Source: Streptantibioticus_A sp037034305 | GTDB lineage: Bacteria; Actinomycetota; Actinomycetes; Streptomycetales; Streptomycetaceae | DNA: 64,000 bases | Reading direction: 5' to 3' | Assembly: GCA_037034305.1 (NCBI GenBank) | Contig: JBAGJY010000024.1 | Location: forward strand, 1-64,000 | Part shown: positions 1 to 10,135 of the stretch, piece after piece | How the letters are laid out: every line of letters begins with the position of its first letter | Position numbering within the stretch: the stretch's first letter is position 1 | The notes under the pieces: generated by a model | Database searches by the model: none | The model's input: only the letters and a program-made list of their open reading frames with translations | What the model was told of the DNA's origin: nothing | Position numbers and translations under genes: made by a program

Positions 1-99
1 CCTTAATCGCGCGAGCACGTGGCGCACTTCACACATGAAAGCAGAGAGTTTGGGCAGCAGATGGCTAGCTTTTCCATCGTCGCAGGTCAGGGAGGGGTC

Positions 100-975
100 A
101 TGGCGGCAACTCAGCTCACGGAGCGGATCGGTCGGCAAGATGCGGATGCGGGCGTGGATGCCGCAGTGCCGGAGGCCGACCCGGGGCTGGTGGAGCAGAT
201 GTCCTCGGTGCGGGACGTGCGGGCTGTCTCGCAGGCGATGTTCGAGCGGTTGAACACGCTGGAAGAAGGCACCGTCGACTACCAGTACGTCCGCAACACG
301 CTCATCGAGCTGAACATGACCCTGGTCCGCTACGCCGCCAAGCGATTCAGCAACCGGGCCGACCAGATGGAGGACATCCTCCAGGTCGGCACCATCGGCC
401 TGATCAAGGCCGTCGACCGCTTCGATCCCGACTACGGCGTCGAGTTCGTCACCTTCGCCATGCCCACCATCATCGGCGAGATGAAGCGGTTCTTCCGCGA
501 CACCAGCTGGTCGGTCCGCGTACCGCGCCGACTCCAGGAACTGCGCGTCGACCTAGCCAAGGCCACCGACGCACTCGCCGCGGAACTCGGGCGCGCTCCC
601 ACGGTCCCCGAACTGGCCACCCGGCTGCAGATCACCGAAGACGACGTCATCGAGGCCCAAGTGGCGGCGAACGGCTACACCGCCTCCTCCCTCGACGCGC
701 AGGTCAACGACGGTGAAGAAGCTGACGGCACCGCCTGGGCCGAGCGGCTGGGCCTGGAGGACCCGGCCCTGGAAGGCATCGAGAACCTCACGGCTCTCAA
801 GCCGTTGATCGCCGCCCTCCCAGACCGGGAACGCACCATCTTGGCCATGCGCTTCGGCGCCGACATGACCCAGTCCGCCATCGGCGCCGAACTCGGCATC
901 TCCCAGATGCACATCTCCCGCATCCTCTCCCGCACCCTCAAGCGCCTCCGCGAACAACTCCTCATCGACAAGTAA
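100..975 (+). CDS. RNA polymerase sigma factor, SigB/SigF/SigG family
   Basis: Alternative sigma-70 family factor of the stress/sporulation (SigB/SigF) subgroup that directs RNA polymerase to stress promoters. Region 2 is clear: QVGTIGLIKAVDRFDP, then FVTFAMPTIIGEMKRFFRD and SWSVRVPRRLQEL, which are hallmarks of the subgroup. Region 3 follows, and region 4 ends in a helix-turn-helix (MTQSAIGAELGISQMHISR). I chose the ATG at 100 because GGGAGGGG lies directly upstream (about 89-97). In-frame starts at 19 (GTG) and 61 (ATG) would add 27 or 13 residues and lack such a site. From 100 the protein is 291 aa, normal for the family. STAS, PP2C and anti-sigma ATPase genes further right in the window could form its partner-switching control, but none is adjacent, so that link is inference. 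Confidence 0.92.
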   Translation: MAATQLTERIGRQDADAGVDAAVPEADPGLVEQMSSVRDVRAVSQAMFERLNTLEEGTVDYQYVRNTLIELNMTLVRYAAKRFSNRADQMEDILQVGTIGLIKAVDRFDPDYGVEFVTFAMPTIIGEMKRFFRDTSWSVRVPRRLQELRVDLAKATDALAAELGRAPTVPELATRLQITEDDVIEAQVAANGYTASSLDAQVNDGEEADGTAWAERLGLEDPALEGIENLTALKPLIAALPDRERTILAMRFGADMTQSAIGAELGISQMHISRILSRTLKRLREQLLIDK

Positions 976-1017
976 CGAACCACCGCAGGCGGTGACGGCG
1001 AAGGATTGGCGGGATCG

Positions 1018-1920
1018 GTTCGCGAGGCGATGCGCGGCGTCGACGTCGCGTACTACTTGGTGCACGCGCTGGGTTCGGCAAGGGCTTCGAGGAGACCGAC
1101 CGTAAAGGCGCCAGGATCTTCGGCGAGCAGGCTCGGGCCGCGGGCGTAAGGCGCATCGTCTACCTGGGCGGGCTCACCCCCGCGAACGTGCCCGAGCGGC
1201 AGTTGTCCGCGCACCTCAGGTCGCGTACGGAGGTCGGTCGCATACTGCTTTACTGCCCCCCGGCTGTCCAGTTACTGGGTCGGGCTCGTCATGCCCGTGC
1301 CGCAGTCGATCGCGCGCCCGCTCACCGAGTCGCTGCGCCATGAGGTCGTCTGCCGCGAGCGCGACATCGCCCGCTACGTTCCCGATCCACCCGGACACCC
1401 GCTCGACTTCGACACCGCTGTCGGTCTGGCGCTCCAACGCGTCAGGGAGGCCCAGGTCGCCACTCGATGGTCCTCCGCGTCGTTGCCCGGCGCGCCCAGC
1501 GATCCGCTGCCCACCGATCCCGACTGGGCCGGTGGCAGCCTCTACACCGACCAGCGCGAGCTGGTGGTCGACGCGCCGTCCGCCACGGTGTGGCCCCTCA
1601 TCGAAGGGATCGGCGGCGACAACGGCTGGTACTCCTTCCCGCTGGCCTGGGCCGCACGCGGGTGGCTTGAAAAGCTGGTGGGCGGGGTGGGGCTGCGGCG
1701 CGGCCGTCGGGACGCGGCCCGGCTGCGGGCTGGCGACTCCCTCGACTTCTGGCGTGTGGAGGAGATCGAGCCCGGCTGTCTGCTGAGGTTGCGCGCGAAG
1801 ATGCGGCTGCCCGGTCTGGCCTGGCTGGAGATGGGCGTCCAGGTCGGGGAGGACGGACGGACCAGGTATCGGCAACGCGCCCTCCATCCGCACGGGCTGC
1901 TCGGGCACGCGAAGCGGAGG
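1018..1920 (+). pseudogene. Decayed SDR-type NAD(P)-binding oxidoreductase (DUF2867 family)
   Basis: Several pieces of one gene can be read in order. Around 1018-1065 the frame gives REAMRGVDVAYYLVHALGS. A frameshift near 1068 leads to GFEETDRKGARIFGEQARAA and VRRIVYLGGLTP. A large internal deletion near 1250 then joins to LSSYWVGLVMPVPQSIARP. The remainder is open to GGSLYTDQRELVVDAPSATV, GENGWY-like IGGDNGWYSFPLAWAAR and RVEEIEPGCLLRLRAKMRLP. Full-length relatives are about 500 aa with a Rossmann domain followed by a DUF2867/SRPBCC-like domain. Here the Gly-rich N-terminus, about 100 central residues and the end after HGLLGHA are missing, so the product cannot be functional. It runs directly into the photolyase remnant. 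The longest intact stretch starts at 1291. Confidence 0.75.
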
Positions 1921-3005
1921 CCGACGCAGTGCACGTGGCGGCTGGGAGCAGCGGTTACGCGCAACGGCGCGAGGGCCGGCTGCGGCGGGCGCTGGAGGTG
2001 GCGGCCACCGGCTGCACGTCCATGAGGCGGTGGCCACCGCCGTGGCCCCCCGGTGCGGTCACCCCCGCCGCCTCCGACCACCTCGCCGTCTTCACACCCT
2101 ACTTCCGGCGCTGGTCCCAGCAGCGCCTGCGCGACGTGTTGGCGGCGCCCCGCGCGGTGCCGGTTCCCGACCACGTCGGCTCTGAGGAGCTACCCTCGCG
2201 AGCGGGCCTGCCCGGGGTGTCGGCGGGGCTGGCCGCAGGTGGCGAGAGGGAGGGCAGGAAACAGCTGACGGCATGGCTGCGTGAGGGCTGCACGCGTACC
2301 ACGACCGGCGTGACGACCTCGCCGGTGACGCCACCTCGCGCCTCTCGCCGCACCTCCACTTCGGCACCCTCTCTCCCGTCGAGGTCGTGCATCGGGCGCG
2401 CCGGCAGGGCGGTCCGGGCGCCGAAGCGTTCGTACGGCAGCTCGCCTGGCGGGAGTTCCACCAACAGGTCCTCGCCGCGCGGCCGGACGCGGCCCGTTGC
2501 GCTTACCGCACACGGCACGACTGTTGAGGCGGCGGAGGAGATCGCCGCCTGGAAGGCGGGACGTACCGGATACCCGGTGGTCGACGCCGCGATGAGGCAA
2601 CTGCGGTACGAGGGCTGGATGCACAACCGCGGTCGGCTGCTGGCCGCGAGCTTCCTGACCAAGACGCTGTACATGGACTGGCGCGTGGGCGCCCGCCACT
2701 TCCTCGACCTGCTGGTGGACGGCGACATCGCCAACAACCAGCTCAACTGGCAGTGGGTGGCCGGGACCGGCACCGACACACGCCCCAACCGCGTCCCCAA
2801 CCCCGTCACCCAGGCCAAACGGTACGACCCGGGCGGGGAGTACGTACGGCGTTGGGTGCCGGAGCTGGCTGGTCTCAACGCCCCGATGATGCACGAGCCG
2901 TGGCGCCTGCGGGGGCCGCGGCGAGCGGCCTGTGACTATCCGGGGCCCTTGGTCGACCTGTCCGAGGGGCTCGCGCGCTTCAAGCGCTCCCGCGGCCGGG
3001 TCTGA
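1915..3005 (+). pseudogene. Decayed deoxyribodipyrimidine photolyase (cryptochrome/photolyase family)
   Basis: Photolyases repair UV dimers using FAD and blue light. The FAD-binding C-terminal half is clear: MRQLRYEGWMHNRGRLLAAS, FLTKTLYMDWRVGARHFLDL, GDIANNQLNWQWVAGTGTDT and FNPVTQAKRYDP-like PNPVTQAKRYDPGGEYV. The gene is broken. The first 80 or so residues (antenna-binding start) are gone; the frame begins at ADAVHVAAGSSGYAQRRE. The reading frame slips near 2020-2060 (LHVHEAVATAVAP sits in another frame). It slips again near 2288, where LHFGTLSPVEVVHRAR is in the +1 frame, and returns near 2525. Because the shifts compensate, one open frame of 358 codons spans the region, but two internal stretches are nonsense. 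The left edge abuts the truncated DUF2867 gene, pointing to a deletion between two formerly separate genes. Confidence 0.85.
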
Positions 3006-3215
3006 GGGGCCAGATCCGACTCGCCGAACCCCAAGCCCGCGCGGCGCCCCCTTGCCTCCTCGACCCCACAACACCCCATGTACCACAGCTGCGCCGGAGG
3101 TTGCCCCGCCGCCTAGCGGAACCAACGATTCACAGTACGCTGGTTGCCGCCAACAATTGCTCTGCGACAACGAAACTGACGACAGTCGAGCTGGCTGTCA
3201 CCGGGTGGGGACTAC

Positions 3216-6200
3216 ATGGGTGAGTCGAGGGTCCAGGAAGCGCCGCCCGCGGCGCACAGACAGGCGGAGGGCGCCGCGGTGGTGGAGCAGGCGATCGGCG
3301 AACCCGAACTGCGGCGGTTGCTCGCCGGGCTGACCGCCGTACGGGACGGGGATTTCAGCACCCGCCTACCGGAAGACGCCGAGGGGCTGTTCGGAGAGAT
3401 CGCGACGGTCTTCAACGGGATGGCGGACCAACTCTCCTTGTTCACCTCCGAGGTGACCCGGGTGGCCCGCGAGGTGGGCAGTGAGGGCCGCCTCGGCGGC
3501 CAGGCGCAGGTGCCGGGAGTCGGCGGGGTGTGGCGGGAGCTGACCGACTCGGTGAACTTCATGGCGGGCAACCTCACCGCGCAGGTACGCAACATCGCGC
3601 AGGTCACCACCGCGGTGGCGAAGGGCGACCTCTCCCAGAAGATCGACGTGGACGCGCGCGGGGAGATCCTGGCGCTGAAGAACACCGTCAACACGATGGT
3701 CGACCAGCTCTCGTCGTTCGCGGACGAGGTGACCCGGGTGGCCCGGGAGGTCGGCACCGAGGGCCGCCTCGGCGGCCAGGCCGACGTCAAGGGGGTGTCG
3801 GGCACCTGGCGGGACCTGACCGACTCGGTGAACTTCATGGCGGGCAACCTCACCGCGCAGGTGCGGTCCATCGCCCAGGTGGCGACGGCGGTCGCGAAGG
3901 GCGACCTGTCGCAGAAGATCACGGTGGACGCCCGCGGGGAGATCCTGGCGCTGAAGGAGACCATCAACACGATGGTCGACCAGCTCTCCTCGTTCGCGGA
4001 CGAGGTGACCCGCGTGGCCCGGGAGGTCGGCACCGAGGGCCGCCTCGGCGGCCAGGCCGACGTCAAGGGCATCTCGGGGACGTGGAAGAGCCTCACCGAG
4101 TCGGTCAACGTGATGGCGGACAACCTCACCGCGCAGGTGCGGTCCATCGCCCAGGTCACCACCGCGGTCGCGAAGGGCGACCTGTCGCAGAAGATCACGG
4201 TGGACGCCCGCGGGGAGATCCTGGCGCTGAAGGAGACCATCAACACGATGGTCGACCAGCTCTCCTCGTTCGCGGACGAGGTGACCCGCGTGGCCCGCCA
4301 GGTCGGCACCGAAGGGAACCTCGGCGGCCAGGCGACCGTCCGCGGGGTGTCCGGGACGTGGAAGGACCTCACCGACAACGTCAACGTGATGGCCTCCAAC
4401 CTCACCAGTCAGGTGCGCTCCATCGCGCAGGTGGCGCAGGCGGTGGCCCGAGGCGACCTGTCGCAGAAGATCACGGTGGAGGCGAAGGGCGAGGTCGCCG
4501 CGCTCGCCGACGTGATCAACCGGATGGTCGACACCCTCTCCGCGTTCGCCGACGAGGTGACGCGGGTGGCCCGCGAAGTGGGCACCGAGGGCATCCTCGG
4601 CGGCCAGGCCCGGGTGCCCAACGTGGCCGGGACGTGGAAGGACCTCACCGACAACGTCAACTCGATGGCGAACAACCTCACCGGGCAGGTCCGCAACATC
4701 GCCCAGGTGACCACCGCCGTCGCCAACGGCGACCTGACCCGCAAGATCGACGTGGACGCGCGCGGGGAGATCCTTGAGCTGAAGACGACGATCAACACGA
4801 TGGTCGACCAGCTCTCCTCGTTCGCCGCGGAGGTCACCCGCGTCGCCCGCGAGGTCGGCAGCGAGGGAAGGCTCGGCGGCCAGGCGGAGGTCGAGGGTGT
4901 ATCGGGCACCTGGAAGAGGCTGACCGAGAACGTCAACGAACTCGCCGGGAACCTCACCCGGCAGGTACGCGCCATCGCCGAGGTCACCAGCGCCGTGGCC
5001 GAGGGCGACCTGACCCGCTCCATCACGGTGGAGGCGTCCGGCGAGGTCGCCGACCTGAAGGACAACATCAACGCGATGGTCGGCTCGCTGCGCGAGACCA
5101 CCCGGGCCAACCAGGAACAGGACTGGCTGAAGTCCAACCTCGCCAGGATCTCCGGGATGATGCAGGGTCACCGCGACCTCGCCCTGGTGGCCCGGCTGAT
5201 CATGGCGGAACTGGCCCCGCTCGTCGGTGCCCAGTATGGCGGGTTCTACCTCGCCGACGAGACCGCCGAAGGCCAGCAGTTGCGGATGATCGGCTCGTAT
5301 GGGCGCCCGGAGCCGCGTAAGGAGGACGCGCCGCAGTTCGCCTTCGGTCAGGCGCTCGTCGGTCAGGCGGCAGCTGACCGCCAGACCATCGCGGTGGACG
5401 GCCTGCCCCCGGGGTCGGTCACCGTGCCCGCCGGATTCGGGCGGATCGAACCGCTGCACCTGGTCGTACTGCCGATCGTGGTCGAGGAACAGGTGCTGGG
5501 AGTCATCGAACTGGCGTCAGTGCACCACTACACGGCGGTGCAGCGGGACTTCCTGGAACAGCTACGGGAAACCATCGGCGTCAACGTCAACACCATCATC
5601 GCCAACGCCCGCACCGACGAGTTGCTGGAGGAGTCTCAGCGGCTGACCGTCGAACTCCAGGCCCGCTCTGGGGAACTCCAGGCCCGCCAGGAGGAACTGC
5701 AGCGATCCAACGCCGAGTTGGAGGAGAAGGCAGCGCTGCTGGCGAGCCAGAACCGCGACATCGAGACCAAGAACCTCGAAATCGAGCACGCCCGCCAGGA
5801 ACTCGAGACCCGGGCGCAGGAACTCGCGCTGGCCTCCAAGTACAAGTCGGAGTTCCTGGCCAACATGAGCCACGAACTGCGCACCCCGCTCAACAGCCTG
5901 CTCATTCTGGCCCAGTTGCTGGCGCAGAATCCGACCCGCAACCTCACCGCGAAACAGGTCGAGTACGCGGAGATCATCCACTCGGCCGGCTCCGACCTGC
6001 TTCAGCTCATCAACGACATCCTGGACCTGTCGAAGATCGAGGCTGGCAAGATGGACATCTCACCGGAGTGGGTACCGCTGCGCCGACTACTCGACTACGT
6101 GGAGGCGACCTTCCGGCCCATGACGAGCCAGAAGGGCCTCGGATTCGACATCATCACCGCGCCCGGTGTGCCGGTCGAACTGCTCACCGACGACTCCCGG

Positions 6201-7544
6201 CTGCGGCAGGTGCTGCGCAACCTGCTGTCGAACGCGGTGAAGTTCACCGAGACCGGCCGGGTCGAGCTGCGCATCGAGAGCGCCGCGGGCGTCGAGTTGC
6301 CCGCGGCGGTCCGCCGCCACGGCTCGGCTATCGCGCTGCGGGTCGGCGACACCGGCATCGGCATCGCCGAAGACCAACTTGAGGCCATCTTCGGTGCGTT
6401 CCAGCAGGCGGACGGCACCACCAGCCGCAAGTACGGCGGTACCGGCCTCGGCCTGTCGATCAGCCGCGAGATCGCCTACCTGCTGGGTGGCTCGATCGCC
6501 GTGCAGAGCACCCCGGGTGAGGGAAGCACGTTCAGCCTCTACCTGCCGGTGGCCCGCCCCGACTACCAGGAACTCGCGGCGAACGTCCCCGGCGGCGGTT
6601 CTGGCGATGAGACGGCCGGTGAGTCGGGTACCGGCGGCGAACGGACCACGGCATCGGGCGGCCAGCCAAAGCCCCGACGGCAGCGACGGCTCCTGGTGAT
6701 CGAGCAACAGGCGCGCGGGCTGCTGACCATGGTCGCCGAGAGCGTACGCGCCGACCTGGTGAACGGTGCGGACGCGACGGTCACGTCCGACAACGTCGAC
6801 ATCGTCGCCACCGTCGGGGCTCAGGAGGCGGCGACGGCGCTGGCGGCACAGGCCTGCCACTGCGTCGTGCTGGACCTGGGCATGCCGGACGAGGAACTGC
6901 TGCGGTTCGTCAAGGCGATGGAGGCTGACCCCGCGCTGCACAAGGTGCCGGTGCTGGCCCACAACAGCAGGCGCATCGACGGTGCGCGCGAGCGCGAGCT
7001 TCAACAGCGGGTCGGCTCCCGTCCGCTGGAGCTGCTGGCCAGCCTCGACGAACTGCGCGAGCGGATCACGCTGCACCTGTCGGCCGACTTCCCCGGCGGC
7101 GCCCTGCCCCTGGTACGCACCGACCGGGAGGCGCGTCCGCAAGCCCAACCCGAGGGCATCGACCCCCTGCTGACCGGACGCACCGCACTGGTCGTGGACG
7201 ACGACGCACGCAACCTCTACGCACTCACCGGCATCCTGGAACTGCACGGCATGACGGTGCTGCACGCCGAGAACGGCCGCGCCGGGATCGAGGCGCTGAC
7301 CGTACACCCCGAAATCGACGTCGTGCTGATGGACGTGATGATGCCTGAGATGGACGGATACGCGGCCACGGCCGCCATCCGCGCCATGCCGCAGTACGCC
7401 AACCTGCCGATCATCGCGGTGACCGCCAAAGCGATGCCCGGCGACCAGGAGAAGAGCATGGCGTCCGGGGCGAGCGACTACGTCACCAAGCCTGTCGACG
7501 CCGAGGACCTGATCGCTCGCATCCATCGCACGCTGGTGCCGTGA
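3216..7544 (+). CDS. Hybrid sensor histidine kinase with seven HAMP repeats, GAF, kinase core and two receiver domains
   Basis: A 1,442-aa cytoplasmic-looking hybrid kinase without evident membrane segments. Residues about 25-640 hold seven HAMP-like units with a 92-residue period (GDLSQKITVDARGEI type), each followed by EVTRVAREVGTEG and GTWKDLTDNVN motifs. A GAF domain follows (about 650-800), then a coiled coil (about 805-870). The HisKA phospho-acceptor His is about residue 886 in NMSHELRTPLNSLL. The ATPase carries LLSNAVKFTE, DTGIGI and YGGTGLGLSIS. A first receiver (Asp about 1220, VVLDLGMPDEE) lacks some usual features. The second is canonical (Asp about 1373 in DVVLMDVMMPEMDG). The layout resembles group III (Nik1-like, HAMP-repeat) hybrid kinases implicated in osmotic or general stress. 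The stop overlaps or nearly touches the next gene, so kinase and phosphatase are probably cotranscribed. The signal sensed is unknown. Confidence 0.93.
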   Translation: MGESRVQEAPPAAHRQAEGAAVVEQAIGEPELRRLLAGLTAVRDGDFSTRLPEDAEGLFGEIATVFNGMADQLSLFTSEVTRVAREVGSEGRLGGQAQVPGVGGVWRELTDSVNFMAGNLTAQVRNIAQVTTAVAKGDLSQKIDVDARGEILALKNTVNTMVDQLSSFADEVTRVAREVGTEGRLGGQADVKGVSGTWRDLTDSVNFMAGNLTAQVRSIAQVATAVAKGDLSQKITVDARGEILALKETINTMVDQLSSFADEVTRVAREVGTEGRLGGQADVKGISGTWKSLTESVNVMADNLTAQVRSIAQVTTAVAKGDLSQKITVDARGEILALKETINTMVDQLSSFADEVTRVARQVGTEGNLGGQATVRGVSGTWKDLTDNVNVMASNLTSQVRSIAQVAQAVARGDLSQKITVEAKGEVAALADVINRMVDTLSAFADEVTRVAREVGTEGILGGQARVPNVAGTWKDLTDNVNSMANNLTGQVRNIAQVTTAVANGDLTRKIDVDARGEILELKTTINTMVDQLSSFAAEVTRVAREVGSEGRLGGQAEVEGVSGTWKRLTENVNELAGNLTRQVRAIAEVTSAVAEGDLTRSITVEASGEVADLKDNINAMVGSLRETTRANQEQDWLKSNLARISGMMQGHRDLALVARLIMAELAPLVGAQYGGFYLADETAEGQQLRMIGSYGRPEPRKEDAPQFAFGQALVGQAAADRQTIAVDGLPPGSVTVPAGFGRIEPLHLVVLPIVVEEQVLGVIELASVHHYTAVQRDFLEQLRETIGVNVNTIIANARTDELLEESQRLTVELQARSGELQARQEELQRSNAELEEKAALLASQNRDIETKNLEIEHARQELETRAQELALASKYKSEFLANMSHELRTPLNSLLILAQLLAQNPTRNLTAKQVEYAEIIHSAGSDLLQLINDILDLSKIEAGKMDISPEWVPLRRLLDYVEATFRPMTSQKGLGFDIITAPGVPVELLTDDSRLRQVLRNLLSNAVKFTETGRVELRIESAAGVELPAAVRRHGSAIALRVGDTGIGIAEDQLEAIFGAFQQADGTTSRKYGGTGLGLSISREIAYLLGGSIAVQSTPGEGSTFSLYLPVARPDYQELAANVPGGGSGDETAGESGTGGERTTASGGQPKPRRQRRLLVIEQQARGLLTMVAESVRADLVNGADATVTSDNVDIVATVGAQEAATALAAQACHCVVLDLGMPDEELLRFVKAMEADPALHKVPVLAHNSRRIDGARERELQQRVGSRPLELLASLDELRERITLHLSADFPGGALPLVRTDREARPQAQPEGIDPLLTGRTALVVDDDARNLYALTGILELHGMTVLHAENGRAGIEALTVHPEIDVVLMDVMMPEMDGYAATAAIRAMPQYANLPIIAVTAKAMPGDQEKSMASGASDYVTKPVDAEDLIARIHRTLVP

Positions 7545-7606
7545 CCGCCGCGGCCTCCCTCACCGGACACCTTCCAGGATCCGCACCGCCACCGAGGAGC
7601 AGCGTA

Positions 7607-10135
7607 GTGAACAACCACCGGCACAACGCCGGCTCAACGCCCGCGCCCGCCTCCCTCGAACCGTCGGCCGACGCCTGCCCCGCGGGCGACGGACCGGGCT
7701 GGCACGGGGCGGCGGCGGACGGTGAGGACACTGCGGCGCCCGGCTCGTCCGCCGACGTCCGCGCGTCCCCGGCCGTTGTGGGGCGGCTCGCCGCCACCGT
7801 CGTTCGACTGCGCGAACAGGCACGCCAGGCACAGGCGGACGCGGACGGCCGGGCGCTGCTGGAGATGGCCAAGGGCGTCCTGGTGGAGCGGCTGCGGCTG
7901 AGCCCGGCGCAAGCGGCACGACAACTGGTCGAGCTGGCGCAGGCCGCCGGGGTCTCCCAGCTCCAGCTCTCCGCTGACATCGTCAGCCAGGCCGCCCGGG
8001 ACCAGCTCACCGACGCGGCCCGAGACTTCCTCGACCGAGTCGCCAACGAGGAGGGCCAGGCGGCCGACGCGGAGGCCGGGGAATCCCTCGCGGTGCAGTT
8101 GCGTACGGCCGAAAGCGGCGTGCTCGCCGCCAGCGACGTGCAGGCCGTGGCCTGCGCGTTGTTGGAGCACGCCCTGATCCCACTGGGCGCCACGGCCGTG
8201 GCGGTCTGGACCAGCGACCGCAGCGGGGCACTGCGCCTGGCCGGGTATGCAGGCTTCCCGGAGCAGGAGGCCGTGCGGTGGCACTACGTGCCGCCGGGGG
8301 TGCCCACGCCCGCCCGCAGAGCGCTCGCCGCTCGAGAGGCGGTGTGGTTCGAGGAACTGGCCGCGACTGGCCTGCCCTCCGTGGCACATCGGCTGATGCC
8401 GCGAGGAGGCCGGGTCGCGGTGCCCGCAGAGGCGCAGGGACGCATCCACGGTGTGCTGGAGATCTGCTGGCCGGGTGCACCGATCCCCCGACAGCCCGCG
8501 GTGCGGCGGCAGATCGAGTCCCTCGCCGAACTGGCGGCCCACACCCTCGAGACCCTGCCCACCGCGGCGGGGACGGACGATGAGACCGCAGCGGCCCGGG
8601 GCGGGACGCAGCTGGCCGAGCTCGCCGACAGCCTGCTTGACGCGGCGCTCGTGCTGCGCGCCGAACTCGACACGGAGGGGCGGCTAATCGACTTCCGGAT
8701 CCGCCACACCAACCCACGATTCACCGACCCGGCCGGGAGGCCCCCCAGCGCGGTGACAGGCGACCTCCTGCTGGAGGCGTACCCCCTCGCGGCCGAAGAG
8801 CCCGGACTGTTCGACAAAGTGGCCCACGTCTACGCCACCGGAGAGCCGTTCAGCGCCGAAGGAATGGCCTTCACCGCCGTCGTCGACCAGGTTCAGGTGC
8901 CGACCACGATCGACGTCAGCATCATTCGCCAAGGTCAGGAGGTGCTGCTCATCTGGCGCTTCGCCGACGAGGCGGCCCGTCTGGCCCATCTGCTCCAGCA
9001 CGCGCAGCGGCTGGTGCGGATCGGCGGCTTCGAAGAGGACCTCACCACCGGCCGAATCATCTGGAGCGATCAGCTCTACGCCCTCTACGGCCTGCTGCGG
9101 ACCGCACCGGCCGTTCCGCTGGAGCAGCTCGCGGACCTGGCACATCCCGACGACACCCCCGCCATCGGCCGGTTCCTGCGCACCGTACTCCACCACCGAA
9201 GGCCCGGTGCGGTCGCGCTTCGCCTCCAGCGGCCCGACGGCATCGTCCGGCACATCCGCGTTGTCGCCGAACCCGTCCTGGACGCCGACCACCGCCTGGT
9301 CGCTGTGCGCGGGGCCTACCAGGACATATCCGCACAACACTGGACCGAGGTGGCGCTGGCCGTCACCCGCGACCAACTGGCGTACAGCGAACAACAGACC
9401 GCCGAGCGCAACCGGTTGGCCAAACAGCTCCAACGGGCGATCATGCCGCCAGCGCACGGCCCGATCGACGCTCCGGACCTGGACGTCGCCGTTCGCTACC
9501 GCCCGGCGGAGGACGACAGCCTGGTAGGCGGGGACTGGTACGACGCGACCATGCTGCCGAGCAAGCATCTGCTGCTGTCGATCGGAGACGTCGCCGGGCA
9601 TGGCATCGAGGCCGCGACGGGCATGGTCGCCCTGCGCAACGCGCTGCGCGGCCTGGCCACCACCGGCGCCGGTCCCGGGCAGTTGCTGACCTGGCTCAAC
9701 CTCGTCTCCCACCACCTCACCAACCAGGTCACCGCCACGGCGATCTGCGCGTTGTACGACCCGGAAACCCGGGTGCTGAAGTGGGCGCGGGCGGGCCATA
9801 TGCCGCCCGTGCTGATCCGTGGAGGGCAGGCCACGACCGTACCTTTGGTGCAGGGGCTGTTGCTCGGCGCGGTCAGCGAGGCGACGTACGAGGAGGGCGA
9901 AATCCAACTCGAACACGACGACGTGCTGCTGCTGTACACCGACGGCCTGATCGAACGCCGGGACCGCTCCCTCCAGGAAAGCCTGGACCAGCTTCTGGCG
10001 ACCGCCGCCCACCGGGCGGCCGACCTCGACCAGCGCCTCGACCACCTCCTCACCCACAGCAGCTCCGACACCGACGACGACACCTGCGTCATCGGCGTCC
10101 GAGTGTGCTCGCTCAGCTCCCCGTCGCCTGCCTGA
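7607..10135 (+). CDS. PP2C-family (SpoIIE/RsbU-type) serine phosphatase with ANTAR-like, GAF and PAS regions
   Basis: This phosphatase would dephosphorylate a Ser-phosphorylated STAS anti-anti-sigma factor. From the N-terminus there is an ANTAR-like helical region (ALLEMAKGVLVERLRLSPAQ, about residues 75-130), a GAF domain (about 170-330), two PAS-like regions (about 340-600; IGGFEEDLTTGRIIWSD) and the C-terminal SpoIIE/PP2C domain from about 620. The metal-site motifs are GGDWYDA, IGDVAGHGIEAA, RAGHMPPVLI and DDVLLLYTDGLIERRD. I prefer the GTG at 7607 because GAGGAG lies 7 bases upstream. The alternative GTG at 7541 overlaps the kinase stop by four bases (GTGA) but has no visible ribosome site; it would add 22 residues. 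Adjacency suggests a kinase/phosphatase signalling pair. Confidence 0.92.
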   Translation: MNNHRHNAGSTPAPASLEPSADACPAGDGPGWHGAAADGEDTAAPGSSADVRASPAVVGRLAATVVRLREQARQAQADADGRALLEMAKGVLVERLRLSPAQAARQLVELAQAAGVSQLQLSADIVSQAARDQLTDAARDFLDRVANEEGQAADAEAGESLAVQLRTAESGVLAASDVQAVACALLEHALIPLGATAVAVWTSDRSGALRLAGYAGFPEQEAVRWHYVPPGVPTPARRALAAREAVWFEELAATGLPSVAHRLMPRGGRVAVPAEAQGRIHGVLEICWPGAPIPRQPAVRRQIESLAELAAHTLETLPTAAGTDDETAAARGGTQLAELADSLLDAALVLRAELDTEGRLIDFRIRHTNPRFTDPAGRPPSAVTGDLLLEAYPLAAEEPGLFDKVAHVYATGEPFSAEGMAFTAVVDQVQVPTTIDVSIIRQGQEVLLIWRFADEAARLAHLLQHAQRLVRIGGFEEDLTTGRIIWSDQLYALYGLLRTAPAVPLEQLADLAHPDDTPAIGRFLRTVLHHRRPGAVALRLQRPDGIVRHIRVVAEPVLDADHRLVAVRGAYQDISAQHWTEVALAVTRDQLAYSEQQTAERNRLAKQLQRAIMPPAHGPIDAPDLDVAVRYRPAEDDSLVGGDWYDATMLPSKHLLLSIGDVAGHGIEAATGMVALRNALRGLATTGAGPGQLLTWLNLVSHHLTNQVTATAICALYDPETRVLKWARAGHMPPVLIRGGQATTVPLVQGLLLGAVSEATYEEGEIQLEHDDVLLLYTDGLIERRDRSLQESLDQLLATAAHRAADLDQRLDHLLTHSSSDTDDDTCVIGVRVCSLSSPSPA

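Noticed and set aside
3290..5130. Tandem repeats considered as a possible CRISPR or minisatellite array
   Set aside because: The period is 276 bp and in frame with HAMP domains of one protein; there are no short repeats with unique spacers.
3366..5459. A 697-codon minus-strand open frame opposite the histidine kinase HAMP repeats
   Set aside because: It is a shadow of the repeated HAMP coding sequence; its translation is a low-complexity repeat with no domain.
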